A stretch of 62,121 nt of DNA from NCBI GenBank assembly GCA_017625725.1, contig JAGAKH010000119.1, positions 1 through 62,121 of the forward strand. The letters are read 5' to 3'. A program made the translations under genes and the position numbers. The notes beneath the pieces are model-generated. The model was not told the DNA's origin. It saw only the letters and a program-made list of their open reading frames with translations, and made no database searches. The number at the start of each line of letters is the position of its first letter. The first letter of the stretch is position 1. Shown here piece after piece: positions 7,255 to 17,526 of this stretch. The DNA is from Bacteroidales bacterium. GTDB taxonomy: Bacteria > Bacteroidota > Bacteroidia > Bacteroidales > UBA932.

Positions 7255-10200
7255 ATGGCTGCAAACAACAGATTCTTCAATTCTTTCGTGTGTCTTCGTC
7301 GTGTATTGGCGTTGCTGATATTGTTTTTCCAATTCATTCCCATCTCAGCAGTTGAAAATGTCCATTTCAGGCATATAGCTGAAAAAGAGGGACTAAAGCA
7401 CACATGGATTCTGCATATAACCCGTGACAGCAAAGGATATATGTGGTTTTCTACCATATACGGTGCATACCGTTATGATGGTTCCGATTTTGAAGAATAT
7501 GTCTTCATGGGCGATGATAATAATCAGGCTGCCAGAGTGAATTTTGTCTATGAGGACTCAGAGGGATGCATTTGGTTCGGAACAAGCAGTGGCCTGTATC
7601 GTCACAATCCGGAAACAGGTCAGCAGGTTCATTATACGACAGGACGTTACAGCCCGTCACGTCTGAGTTCGACCTATATTGACGACATGCTTGAAGATAT
7701 GGATGGAAACTTCTGGATCTCAGGCAATGGAGGAGTCGACCTCCTGAAAAAAGACGGCCAGGTCAGGAATTATGCTTTGGGAACTGTCAGAACCCTGCTG
7801 ATGGATTCGAGAAGCAATATATGGGCAGGTACGGCAGGAGGCCGTCTTCTTCGTATGAACAGGGATGAAGCAGACTTCGAACGTGTGCAGATTCCTCTAG
7901 AAGGAAGAACTGAAATACGCGACCTTTTCCAGGATTCAGGTAATGACATATGGATATCCACCACGGGCAAGGGACTGATACGTTACGTCTTGCCGCAGAT
8001 GGAATTCATTACCTATGATTTTGACAGCGGTAATCTCCCTAACGATATGGTCCGTCAGGTTGTCGAAGATGGTGAGGGGATGATCTGGGCTGCAACCGAG
8101 CAGGGCCTTGTGCGGATATCACCCGATGGAAGTGATTTCATCACAAGCCATGATGATAATCTATGGACGCTTAACGACAACGCAATCTACAGCCTGTACT
8201 CTGATGAGGATGATAACCTTTGGGTCGGAACCTTCTTCGGTGGTGTGAATGTGATGTACCGTCACTCGAACATGTTTGACTTCCTTCTGGCAGGTTCGGA
8301 AGGTTATTCTCAGGACAGCAAGGTCGTAAGTTCGATTGTCAGAAACGGAAACAAGCTTTATATTGGTACGGAAAATGACGGAGTATATGTCATTGGAGAA
8401 GGGGGTGGAAGGCCTGTTACCATAAATTCGTCCAACAGTAATCTTGCCAGCGACAACATCCACTCCATCTGTATTGATGATGCCGGGAACATGTGGCTGG
8501 GAAGCTATTATGGCGGTCTTTTCATGAGACGTCCCGGTTCCGGATATTTCAGGAACTTCAAGACCGATTCCATAAAAGGGGCAAGACTGTCAAGCAATCA
8601 TGTATATTGCGTATATCAGGACAGCAGGGGTAATCTTATGATAGGCACCCAGTATGGTGGCCTGTACAGGTATGATTATTCCACCGGACAGCTTAGGTAT
8701 TTCCATGAGGATCTGCCTAAGAATATATTTGTCTGGGATATACATGAGGACAAGGCTGGGGATATCTGGCTTGCATGTCATGGAGAGGGAATCTGGTGCA
8801 TGTCAGCATCAGACGACTATGAACCGAGGTTATTGGAAACTGGAAAGACAAAGCTTTATGTTACATTCTGTGAACTGGATGACGGACGTATGCTCGCCGG
8901 TACGGAAAAGGAGGGGCTGGTGTGCATAGATCCTCTGACCAAGGAGGTCAGGAACATCACTATGTCTGACGGACTGCCGGATAATACGGTATACGGAATA
9001 TTGCAGGACGGCCAGGGAAATATATGGATGTCATCCAATGCTGGTTTATGCAGGACAGATCCGACTTTTTCATCGTTTACCAATTATACGATTGCTGACG
9101 GCCTGCCTACTAACAGGTTCAATTATAATGCAGCGGAAAAGATTGACGGAAAACTCTACTTCGGCAGTATCAATGGCGTTGTCGTAGTGGATCCGGAGAA
9201 AGAGATGCCTGTTGACAAATATCGTCCGATCAGATTCAATAATCTGTATGTGAACAATATAAAGCAGAAACTGGGTGAAAGCGAGGTCCTGCATGCCGAT
9301 CTTAACAGTTGTCCGGAAATCAGACTTAAGCATTGGCAGAACACCATAGCAGTGGACTTTACATGTAATGTCTTCGGTTACAGTTCCGAGCAGTCCTTTG
9401 CATACAGGATGACGGGACTTGACGATGACTGGCATATACTTGGAGCCCAGAAAAGAATTGATTTTATCGGACTGAAACCCGGGAAATATACTCTTATGGT
9501 TGCCGGAGCGGACGGCAGCGAGATTCTTGATAATGAAGTCCAGCTCAAGATCAGAATCATTCCTGTCTGGTGGCAGAGTACCATTGCAAAGATATGTCTT
9601 GTACTCCTTGTACTATTTGTGGCGATATGGCTTATCTGGCTCTTCTTCCAGTCATCGAAGCATAAGCATGAGCTTGAACTTGAAAAGCTTGCAAGGGAGA
9701 GTGAAAAGGAAATCAATGAATTGAAACTCCGATTCTTTGTAAATATCTCTCATGAATTCAAGACCCCGCTGTCTTTGATCCTGGGACCGGTCGAACAGTT
9801 CATCCACGGCAGGGTGAGTGAAGAGAACACCAGCAGATATTTCAATATCATAAAGAGGAATGCGGACAAGCTTCTGGCCCTTATCAATGAACTTCTGGCT
9901 TTCCGTGAAATACAGTTCGCTACCTTGAAGACATCCAAGGTACGCGTTTACGATGTCATCTCGAAGGTTCTTTCCAGATATGACTGGCTGTTTGAAGATA
10001 AGGGGCTGACTGTGTCTGTGGATGTACCGGAAGATATATCGGTCGATGCGGATCCGCATAAGCTGGAAAAGGTTTTTGACAATCTGTTGTCAAATGCCTA
10101 TAAACACACTTCCAAGGGTGATTCGGTCACATTGTCCGCTGTCCGTCATCCGGATTATATATCCCTTGTGGTGGAGGATACCGGCTGTGGCATCCCTGAG

Positions 10201-11280
10201 GAGGAACTGCCTTATATATTCGAGAGGTTCTTTTCCGGCCGTTCATATGACATGTATTCATCCGGTGTGGGCCTCTCGTATGTCAAGTCTCTGGTAGAGC
10301 AGCATGGGGGAACCATTTCGGCGTCTTCGGAATTAGGAAAATACACCAGAATCGAAATGCACATGCCTCATACGGTCAAGAATATGGAGACTGACGAAGT
10401 CAAGAACGAGGAGTACAAGAAGGAATATGAAAAGATGAGGAAGCTCGAGGCAGAGGCGGTGGATCCCGATTTTGATAAGGAGGAATACAAGAAACTGGCA
10501 GCCGAGACCGTCGTGCTTATAGTTGAAGATGACCATACCATGCGCGACCTTCTTGTAGACCATCTTGGCCGAAGGTATATGGTCATGTGTGCGGATAATG
10601 GAGAGGTAGCTGCGAAGATTGTAAATGAATCGAAGGTGGATATCGTCATCAGTGACGTGATGCTTGCAGGTGGAATGACAGGTTTTGAATTATGCCATTT
10701 CATAAAGAACTCCGTGGAGACAAGTCATATCAAGGTCATTCTCATGACAGTCCTTTCGGAGCAGGACTATAAATTCCAGGGCTATCATGCGGGAGCCGAC
10801 GCTTATATGTTGAAGCCTTTTGCATTTTCTTTGCTTGAACTCAGAATCAGAAATCTTCTGGTCAATGCGTATAAGATGAGGGAAAGCTACAAAATAGAGA
10901 TTGACATGTCAAATGTCGAGATCAAGGCATCCAATACGGATGAACAGCTGATCCGCAAGGTGGTGGATGTGATATTCGACCATCTGTCTGAATCGGAGTT
11001 CAGTGTGGAAGATCTCTGTCTTATGGTCGGCATGAGCAAGGCAACCCTATACCGTAAGCTGAAAGCCATCACCGGTCAGTCTACAAATGAATTCATGCAG
11101 AATACCAGACTGAAATATGCGGCAAGAATCCTGAGTGAGACAGACAGGCCTGTTTCTGATGTCGCCTATGAGGTAGGCTTCTCTGATCCATATTATTTTT
11201 CACGTGCATTCAAGAAACTGTTCGGAAAATCCCCTAAACAATGGAGACAGGATTCAAGCGAAAATAGTGCATGTAATTGA
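7255..11280 (+). CDS. Hybrid two-component system sensor/regulator (HTCS) of the polysaccharide utilization locus
   Basis: 1341 residues joining sensor and regulator in one inner-membrane protein. In order: signal anchor (about 8-28), two periplasmic seven-bladed propellers built from Reg_prop repeats (W..T..GL/GVY motifs), a Y_Y_Y domain (about 690-770), a membrane helix (about 779-803), a HisKA domain with phospho-acceptor His833 (NISHEFKTPL), an ATPase domain with DTGCGIP, a receiver with phospho-acceptor Asp1134, and an AraC-type HTH pair at the C-terminus. Such proteins bind an oligosaccharide breakdown product in the periplasm and activate the adjacent susC/D operon. The frame continues upstream to 7180, but that stretch is the preceding terminator, so ATG 7255 is the start. 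Confidence 0.95.
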   Translation: MAANNRFFNSFVCLRRVLALLILFFQFIPISAVENVHFRHIAEKEGLKHTWILHITRDSKGYMWFSTIYGAYRYDGSDFEEYVFMGDDNNQAARVNFVYEDSEGCIWFGTSSGLYRHNPETGQQVHYTTGRYSPSRLSSTYIDDMLEDMDGNFWISGNGGVDLLKKDGQVRNYALGTVRTLLMDSRSNIWAGTAGGRLLRMNRDEADFERVQIPLEGRTEIRDLFQDSGNDIWISTTGKGLIRYVLPQMEFITYDFDSGNLPNDMVRQVVEDGEGMIWAATEQGLVRISPDGSDFITSHDDNLWTLNDNAIYSLYSDEDDNLWVGTFFGGVNVMYRHSNMFDFLLAGSEGYSQDSKVVSSIVRNGNKLYIGTENDGVYVIGEGGGRPVTINSSNSNLASDNIHSICIDDAGNMWLGSYYGGLFMRRPGSGYFRNFKTDSIKGARLSSNHVYCVYQDSRGNLMIGTQYGGLYRYDYSTGQLRYFHEDLPKNIFVWDIHEDKAGDIWLACHGEGIWCMSASDDYEPRLLETGKTKLYVTFCELDDGRMLAGTEKEGLVCIDPLTKEVRNITMSDGLPDNTVYGILQDGQGNIWMSSNAGLCRTDPTFSSFTNYTIADGLPTNRFNYNAAEKIDGKLYFGSINGVVVVDPEKEMPVDKYRPIRFNNLYVNNIKQKLGESEVLHADLNSCPEIRLKHWQNTIAVDFTCNVFGYSSEQSFAYRMTGLDDDWHILGAQKRIDFIGLKPGKYTLMVAGADGSEILDNEVQLKIRIIPVWWQSTIAKICLVLLVLFVAIWLIWLFFQSSKHKHELELEKLARESEKEINELKLRFFVNISHEFKTPLSLILGPVEQFIHGRVSEENTSRYFNIIKRNADKLLALINELLAFREIQFATLKTSKVRVYDVISKVLSRYDWLFEDKGLTVSVDVPEDISVDADPHKLEKVFDNLLSNAYKHTSKGDSVTLSAVRHPDYISLVVEDTGCGIPEEELPYIFERFFSGRSYDMYSSGVGLSYVKSLVEQHGGTISASSELGKYTRIEMHMPHTVKNMETDEVKNEEYKKEYEKMRKLEAEAVDPDFDKEEYKKLAAETVVLIVEDDHTMRDLLVDHLGRRYMVMCADNGEVAAKIVNESKVDIVISDVMLAGGMTGFELCHFIKNSVETSHIKVILMTVLSEQDYKFQGYHAGADAYMLKPFAFSLLELRIRNLLVNAYKMRESYKIEIDMSNVEIKASNTDEQLIRKVVDVIFDHLSESEFSVEDLCLMVGMSKATLYRKLKAITGQSTNEFMQNTRLKYAARILSETDRPVSDVAYEVGFSDPYYFSRAFKKLFGKSPKQWRQDSSENSACN

Positions 11281-11314
11281 TACGATAATCCATCACTAAA
11301 TTCTGCCTCCCGGA

Positions 11315-11322
11315 TAACTTTG
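11315..11322 (+). promoter_or_regulatory. Promoter -7 element of the susC/susD operon
   Basis: TAACTTTG matches TAnnTTTG; initiation near 11329 leaves a leader of about 40 bases before the SusC start. No -33 match is seen, as expected for an activator-dependent promoter. Confidence 0.55.
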
Positions 11323-11369
11323 CTAGGTCTGTATTTGGACAGGAATAAACTAACCAAATTATATCAGCT

Positions 11370-14294
11370 ATGACTAAAGCAAATCTTATCCGTAAGTTTT
11401 TTGTACTTGCTGCGATGGTTTTGTGTACTTTGATGTCAAATGCACAGAATATTGCGGTCAAGGGTACGGTAATCGATCAGGCCGGCAACCCCCTGATTGG
11501 AGTAGCTGTCATCGAGAACGGCACGACAAACGGTGTCATGACACTTGAAGACGGCTCTTATTCTATCAATGCTCCTGCAGATGCCGTTCTGGTTTTTTCA
11601 TGTATGGGTTATACAACCAGAGAGATTCCGGCATCGGACTCCAAGGCCCTCAAGGCAGTTGTTCTTGATGAGGAGAATCTGATGATTGACGGAACCGTCG
11701 TAATCGGTTACGGAACAATCCGCAGAAGCACTCTTGCCAACTCGGTGACAACCGTCAGAAGTGAAGATTTCGTTCAGGGAGCTGTGGCTTCTCCTCTTCA
11801 GATGCTTCAGGGAAAGGTGGCAGGTCTTTCAGTAGGAACATCTTCGGGAGACCCTAACGATAACGGTCTTCAGATGATGCTTCGTGGTGTGTCTACGCTC
11901 ATGGCCAGCCAGGAACCTCTCATCGTCATCGACGGAATCACAGGCGGCAGTCTCAATAATGTGACCCAGGACGACATCCTTTCGATTGATGTCCTCAAGG
12001 ATGGTGCAGCTGCAGCCATCTATGGTACACAGGGTAACAATGGTGTGATCCTCATCACCACCAAGAGAGGCAAGCGTGAGAACCAGTCGATCCTCTACCA
12101 TGGCTATGCGTCAGTGGAAAGCATCTCCAACCAGATAGATGTCTTCACTCCTGAGCAGTACCGCAATCTGAAGGAGCTCTCGGAAGGAGCATTCTCTCCA
12201 CTCGACAACGGTGCGTCCACAAACTGGGGAAGCGAGGTCTTCCGTCCTGCAATCAATCACTATCATAACCTTTCTATCAACGGTGGTGGAGAGCGTTCCA
12301 ACTATTATGCAAACATCTCCTATAACAGTCGCCAGGGTATCATGAAGGGATCAGGACTCGACAAACTCAATATTTCATTGGGAACGAGCCAGTCCTTCTT
12401 CAAGGATAAGCTTAAGGTGAGTGCTAACCTCAGCAATATCATTGCAAACGGAACACAGGTGTCTGAGGAAACCGTATATCTCGGATCCCTGACAGCCAAT
12501 CCTACATCTCCTGTCTATAATCCTTCGACAGGTGCATATTCTATCTTCGCAGAAGTCCCTAACGCAGTCCGTTCAATCAACGAATTCCGTGAGGATGTAA
12601 ATTGGGATGAGATGGCTGCGACAGGAAAGATCACTTATTCTCCGATCGAGTGCCTTACATTCAATGCCGTAGGAGGTATGAAGCTCTTCTCGCATTTCAA
12701 CGGAGCCTATGCTACAAAGGACTTCGATGAGAACCAGATGAACGGCCAGGCATGGCGTAACACCAGCATGAACGTCACATACAATGGCGAACTTTATGGC
12801 CAGTACAGCAACCGTTTCGGAAAGCATGACGTTACAGCAGTAGCGGGATACAGCTATTTCAGCTATAACGCTCAGGATTTTCATGCATATAACTATGATT
12901 TCCCTACGGATTCCTTCGAGTATAACAACATGGGCCTTGGTCTCGCACTCAAGGAAGGTAATGCGACAATGAGTTCAAGCCGTCAGATGAACAAGCTCAT
13001 CTCATTCTTCGGCCGTGTGAACTACAGCTACGATGAAAGATACATCCTTGCCCTTTCTCTTCGTGAAGACGGCTCATCAAAGTTCGGTCCTAACAACAGA
13101 TGGGGAACATTCTGGTCAGTTTCCGGAGCATGGCGTATTTCTCAGGAAAGCTTCATGCAGAATGCAGACTGGCTTGATGAACTCAAGCTCAAGGCAAGTT
13201 ATGGTGTGACAGGTGTTGAGCCGTCAAGTCCATATCTTTCCCAGATGATCTATAACTACTCATCACCTGTGTCGATGGGTGGAAAATACATCTGGACGGT
13301 TTCACCTGCGGCAGTAGCTAACCCTGACCTCAAATGGGAGGAGAAGCATGAGTATAACCTCGGAATCGATTTCTCAATGTTCAAGTCCCGTTTCAGCGGA
13401 TCATTGGATTTCTATCTGAGAGATACACATGACCTTCTTTACAGCTACAGCGTGCCTATGCCACCTAACCTTGCATCGACTATATATGCCAATGTAGGTT
13501 CTATTTCCAACAGGGGAGTCGAGCTCTCCCTCTCTGGCGAAGTCGTAAGGACAAGTGATTTCACACTCAATCTTTCAGGAAACGTTTCTTACAATGAGAA
13601 CAAGATCCTCAGCCTTTCCAACGACCGCTACCAGCGTGACTTCATGGAAGTCGGAAGCACAGGTGCACCGGTTCAGAAGTCGACTCACCTCGTTAAGGAA
13701 GGTGGTGCAGTAGGAGACTTCTACGGTTGGGAAAGTACAGGAATCAAGAAGAACGGAGCCTGGATCATCGAGGGAGGTTCTTACGGAAGCGAAGAATCCC
13801 GCAAGATCATCGGAAACGGTATTCCTAAGATCAATGCAGGTCTTTCTGTAAACATGGCTTATAAGGGCTTTGACCTCTCGTTCTCTCTCAGAGGAGCCTT
13901 CATGTACCAGATCCTCAACCAGTACCGTATGCTTTGGGAAACATGGCAGAAGGGACAGCAGTTCAACTACCCGGTTTCAATACTTGACAAGCCGTATGGA
14001 GGAGAGTATGGAATCAAGGCTACCACTTCACCGGCTTATGTCAGCTACTATGTTGAGGATGGTGATTTCGTGAAGCTCGACAACGTGACTTTTGGTTACA
14101 ACTTCAAGTTCAAGCCGGATTCTGCAGTTAAGACTCTCAGACTCTATCTCTCAGCTCTTAACCTCTTCACAATCACCGGTTATAAGGGAATCGACCCAGA
14201 GGTCAACTTCGGTGGACTTGCTCCTGGAATCGACTACACCTCAACCTATCCTACCACACGTTCCGTATCATTCGGAGTTAAGCTTGGATTCTAA
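11370..14294 (+). CDS. SusC-like TonB-dependent outer-membrane transporter
   Basis: 974 residues, a usual length for SusC proteins. A signal peptide ends at about residue 25 (SNAQ). A carboxypeptidase-regulatory-like domain follows (about 29-105), then the TonB box region (TVVIGYGT), the plug domain (about 115-235), and a 22-strand barrel ending in the expected aromatic residue (GVKLGF). It imports oligosaccharides across the outer membrane using TonB energy. SusD, the lid that closes over this channel, begins 23 bases downstream. No N-terminal secretin/STN domain is present, so control is by the neighbouring HTCS rather than by an anti-sigma pathway. Confidence 0.96.
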   Translation: MTKANLIRKFFVLAAMVLCTLMSNAQNIAVKGTVIDQAGNPLIGVAVIENGTTNGVMTLEDGSYSINAPADAVLVFSCMGYTTREIPASDSKALKAVVLDEENLMIDGTVVIGYGTIRRSTLANSVTTVRSEDFVQGAVASPLQMLQGKVAGLSVGTSSGDPNDNGLQMMLRGVSTLMASQEPLIVIDGITGGSLNNVTQDDILSIDVLKDGAAAAIYGTQGNNGVILITTKRGKRENQSILYHGYASVESISNQIDVFTPEQYRNLKELSEGAFSPLDNGASTNWGSEVFRPAINHYHNLSINGGGERSNYYANISYNSRQGIMKGSGLDKLNISLGTSQSFFKDKLKVSANLSNIIANGTQVSEETVYLGSLTANPTSPVYNPSTGAYSIFAEVPNAVRSINEFREDVNWDEMAATGKITYSPIECLTFNAVGGMKLFSHFNGAYATKDFDENQMNGQAWRNTSMNVTYNGELYGQYSNRFGKHDVTAVAGYSYFSYNAQDFHAYNYDFPTDSFEYNNMGLGLALKEGNATMSSSRQMNKLISFFGRVNYSYDERYILALSLREDGSSKFGPNNRWGTFWSVSGAWRISQESFMQNADWLDELKLKASYGVTGVEPSSPYLSQMIYNYSSPVSMGGKYIWTVSPAAVANPDLKWEEKHEYNLGIDFSMFKSRFSGSLDFYLRDTHDLLYSYSVPMPPNLASTIYANVGSISNRGVELSLSGEVVRTSDFTLNLSGNVSYNENKILSLSNDRYQRDFMEVGSTGAPVQKSTHLVKEGGAVGDFYGWESTGIKKNGAWIIEGGSYGSEESRKIIGNGIPKINAGLSVNMAYKGFDLSFSLRGAFMYQILNQYRMLWETWQKGQQFNYPVSILDKPYGGEYGIKATTSPAYVSYYVEDGDFVKLDNVTFGYNFKFKPDSAVKTLRLYLSALNLFTITGYKGIDPEVNFGGLAPGIDYTSTYPTTRSVSFGVKLGF

Positions 14295-14317
14295 ACCGGA
14301 AATAAAAATTTGATAGT

Positions 14318-15952
14318 ATGAAAAAGATAATCATTGCAATATCAGCTGTCTTGATTTCGGCTGCATCCTGCCTGAATCTTGATGAGGTCGTATATTCAAA
14401 GATGACAGCGGAAGAATATTATGCCAACTTCTCCGAGGCCGATGTCCCGGCTGCACTTGGCAAGCTTTATTCTGATCTTCGCCTTCTCTATGCCGGCTGG
14501 GATGTACATAAATCGGGTTGCTGGCACTACACCAATGAAGAGGTCGGTGACACATGGGTGACTCCTAAGAGAGGAGGTTCATGGTACGATGCTGGTGTGT
14601 ATTACCGCCTGAATCAGCATCAGTGGGAATGGTCGGATGCACATATGCTCAACAACTGGCGTTATGCCTACAGCAGTATCAATAACTGCAACCGCCTTAT
14701 GTATGAATTCCGTACGGCTCCAGTAAAGGACACGTTGAGCATGATGTCGGAAATCAGAGTAGCACGTGCATATTGGTACTATAACCTTTGTGACATGTAC
14801 GGAAATGTTCCTATCCAGACACGTTACGATGTGCCTGAAGGTTACCTTCCAAAGACCGCTCCAAGACAGAAAGTGTTCGATTTTGTGGTTAGCGAGATCG
14901 AGGAATGTCTTCCTAACCTTCTTGTAAAGGAATACGGACGCTGGGACCAGGGTGCTGCCAAGATGCTTCTTGCCAAATGCTACCTCAATGCAGAGAGCTG
15001 GGGTGTTACGGTAGAGGATAATGCCTGGGATAAGGTGATCAAGCTTTGTGATGAAATCATCAATTCGGGCAAGTATTCACTTGAGTCCGATTACAAGGCA
15101 CCTTTTGTCACAAATAACGAGAATTCCAACGAAATCATCATGGGAATCATCAATGATGAGGTCTATGACGCTAGTGTTCCTTTCCTTCTCCATCTGTGCA
15201 CAATGCACTGGAAATATTGCTATCACGGAAACACTGTAACTCAGTACTGGGGAGGCTGCTGTGCTACTCCTGAGTTCGCGATGAGCTATGATGAGGATGA
15301 CCTCCGTTATGAAAAGTCTTGGTTCGAGGGACAGCTTTATGACAATACAGGTGCTTACACAGGAACCCCTGGTACACCTATGACATGTGACCCATGGGAT
15401 TCCCGCGACAAGGGCAAGCTTCTCATCCACACCAAGGAGATTCCTATCTATCTCACCGAGCAGGGAGTTCCGGATGAGATCCCTACAACAGGAGAAGGTC
15501 CTGGAGTACGTATGCAGAAATATGAGATCCGTACCGGAGCTCTCAACCGTCTGAGCAATGACTTCGTGCTCTTCCGTTATGCTGATGTCCTCTTCATGAA
15601 GGCCGAGGCTCTGTATTGGAAGAATTCGGGCACTGCGACACAGGAGGTATGCGATCTTATCAATCAGGTAAGGTCTCGTGCATTCAGCAACTTTACTGAT
15701 GACAAGAAGGTTACTGTCGGACAGCTTGATGACGACCGCTTCCTTCTCGAATACGCATGGGAGTTCTGCCAGGAAGGTCACCGTCGCCAGCAGCTCATCC
15801 GTTTCGGACAGTTCCTCACAAAGACATGGTTCCTGCATGACACCCCTACAAATGACCCTAACCGTCTTCTGTTCCCGATCCCTCGTGAGGAAATGCTTGC
15901 GAATCCGGAACTGAAACAGAATCCAGGTTATTCGACATTAAAAGAAGAATGA
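14318..15952 (+). CDS. SusD-like surface glycan-binding lipoprotein (RagB/SusD family)
   Basis: 544 residues. The lipoprotein signal peptide ends at Cys18 (SAASC). The remainder shows the SusD/RagB pattern: an N-terminal helical tetratricopeptide-like core with (L/A)(R/Y)A..Y..L...YGNVP near residues 147-165, aromatic-rich loops for sugar stacking, and a C-terminal LLEYAWEF..EGHRRQ.LIRFG..L segment typical of the family, ending in PIP..E...NP.L.QNPGY. It forms the binding lid over the SusC channel encoded immediately upstream. Its stop codon overlaps the start of the next gene (ATGA), which implies translational coupling with the propeller enzymes. Confidence 0.96.
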   Translation: MKKIIIAISAVLISAASCLNLDEVVYSKMTAEEYYANFSEADVPAALGKLYSDLRLLYAGWDVHKSGCWHYTNEEVGDTWVTPKRGGSWYDAGVYYRLNQHQWEWSDAHMLNNWRYAYSSINNCNRLMYEFRTAPVKDTLSMMSEIRVARAYWYYNLCDMYGNVPIQTRYDVPEGYLPKTAPRQKVFDFVVSEIEECLPNLLVKEYGRWDQGAAKMLLAKCYLNAESWGVTVEDNAWDKVIKLCDEIINSGKYSLESDYKAPFVTNNENSNEIIMGIINDEVYDASVPFLLHLCTMHWKYCYHGNTVTQYWGGCCATPEFAMSYDEDDLRYEKSWFEGQLYDNTGAYTGTPGTPMTCDPWDSRDKGKLLIHTKEIPIYLTEQGVPDEIPTTGEGPGVRMQKYEIRTGALNRLSNDFVLFRYADVLFMKAEALYWKNSGTATQEVCDLINQVRSRAFSNFTDDKKVTVGQLDDDRFLLEYAWEFCQEGHRRQQLIRFGQFLTKTWFLHDTPTNDPNRLLFPIPREEMLANPELKQNPGYSTLKEE

Positions 15953-17502
15953 TGAGATACATATTATTACTGGCGTCTGCGGCCGTTTTGGCCGCAGGCT
16001 GCCAGTCTTCATCTGAAGATGTAATCCAGTTCATGGATTATGCATCCTTTGAGGATGACAGGGTCGAGATGACTTTCCATGCCGGGAATGATTCCATGTT
16101 ATGCGATGAAGTTGACAACCCTAAAAAAGAGGGCTTGAATGTCACTGCACGTTGTGGACGTGTCATCAGCGGCGGTGGAGAGAATGAGTTCGTATGGTCG
16201 GAACCGTTCGGAAGAAACTTTGACTTTACGGCAAATCCACCTGTCTTCAAGATGATGGTCCTCGCACCTGAAGCAGGTGCCCGTGTGTGGATGAAGCTTG
16301 AACCGGAGAACTTCAACAGCGGTATAGCGGCAGTCGAGGTAAAGAACGTAAGGACCACAAAGGCAGGAGAATGGGAAGAACTCGTCTTTGACTTTTCAGA
16401 GTTTGCTCCGAGAAGCAGCTGGTACCGCAAGATTGTCATCATGTTCGATGCCGGCAATACATCCTTTGACAAGGAGTGGTATTTCGATGAGATAAAGGGT
16501 CCGAGTGATGACCTTACCAAGATCAGTCTTTTCAAACGCTACGAGGGCAATCCTGTATTCTATCCGGAAGGATCCGGAAACTGGAGGGATTCCCATATTG
16601 CCAATGCCAGCATAATCTCACCGGCAGACTCTCCTGACGGGAACTGGTGGATGTATGTGAGAGGCAGCGGACACACTCCTGATTATCATGATCAGATCGG
16701 TCTGTTTACCCAGCCGGCAGATGATTTCAAACCATTCGGACCTTGGAACGAGTATAAGGGAAATCCTGTGATTCCTCATGGACCGGAAGGCTCTTATGAC
16801 GAATGGCACCTTCTTGACTGTGCTGCAGTAAAGGGCCCGGACGGAACTGTCTATGTATATTATAAGGGACGTATGCACAATGATAATGGAAGCATGGACC
16901 CGACAAGCTGCATAGGCTGTGCTTATTCAAAGGACGGCGGATACACATTCACGAAGATGGACAGACCATGGAAGAAGAATGCCGGACCGTCAGATGCTGT
17001 ATATCACGACGGTAAATTCTATATCTTCTGCGGACCGAGGGTCTACGTGACTGAAGATCCTCTCAGCTACGAGACGGCTCAGATGTATAAGATTCTCAAT
17101 CTTGGCGACGGCCCGGCAGAGTTTGACAGGGCATCCATATGGGGCTCGATGGTCTTCCGTCTTGAAGGTGTGGACAAGTGGTTCCTGGCCTACCAGGGAA
17201 TGTCCATCAGAAACGATTTCCCTGACAGGTTTCATGTGGCGTATTCCGATGACCTGATCAACTGGACCAAGGTCGATAATGATCAGCCTCTTTATGGACG
17301 CGGACAGGCAGGAGAATGGGATCAGGGAGGAATGTGGTGCCCTGAAATCATCGAGCACGAAGGAATGCTCTACCTATACTATGAAGGATGGGGCTTCAAG
17401 GGGCATGTCAAGGACCGTAATGCTCCATATTTCGGCGGCAACTCGTCAATCGGTGTCGCATACGCATCGAAGGAGGATTTCCTGAGATGGTGCGGACTTT
17501 AA
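15949..17502 (+). CDS. Lipoprotein with beta-sandwich domain plus GH43/GH130-like five-bladed propeller (paralog 1)
   Basis: 517 residues. A lipoprotein signal (LAAGC, Cys18) precedes a beta-sandwich domain (about 30-185) of the type found alone at 6567. A propeller domain (about 195-517) follows, with repeated blades such as GNWWMYVRG, VYVYYKG and MLYLYYEGWG. By analogy with GH43/32/117/130 propeller enzymes, three acidic residues conserved in all three paralogs are likely catalytic: Asp290 (LLD), Asp349 (SDAVYH) and Glu466 (PEIIEHE). The substrate is unknown. The start overlaps the SusD stop by four bases. The next paralog follows after 24 bases. It is probably a surface or periplasmic glycosidase acting on the imported glycan. 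Confidence 0.75.
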   Translation: MMRYILLLASAAVLAAGCQSSSEDVIQFMDYASFEDDRVEMTFHAGNDSMLCDEVDNPKKEGLNVTARCGRVISGGGENEFVWSEPFGRNFDFTANPPVFKMMVLAPEAGARVWMKLEPENFNSGIAAVEVKNVRTTKAGEWEELVFDFSEFAPRSSWYRKIVIMFDAGNTSFDKEWYFDEIKGPSDDLTKISLFKRYEGNPVFYPEGSGNWRDSHIANASIISPADSPDGNWWMYVRGSGHTPDYHDQIGLFTQPADDFKPFGPWNEYKGNPVIPHGPEGSYDEWHLLDCAAVKGPDGTVYVYYKGRMHNDNGSMDPTSCIGCAYSKDGGYTFTKMDRPWKKNAGPSDAVYHDGKFYIFCGPRVYVTEDPLSYETAQMYKILNLGDGPAEFDRASIWGSMVFRLEGVDKWFLAYQGMSIRNDFPDRFHVAYSDDLINWTKVDNDQPLYGRGQAGEWDQGGMWCPEIIEHEGMLYLYYEGWGFKGHVKDRNAPYFGGNSSIGVAYASKEDFLRWCGL

Positions 17503-17526
17503 CAGCAATATAAATAGGATTACATT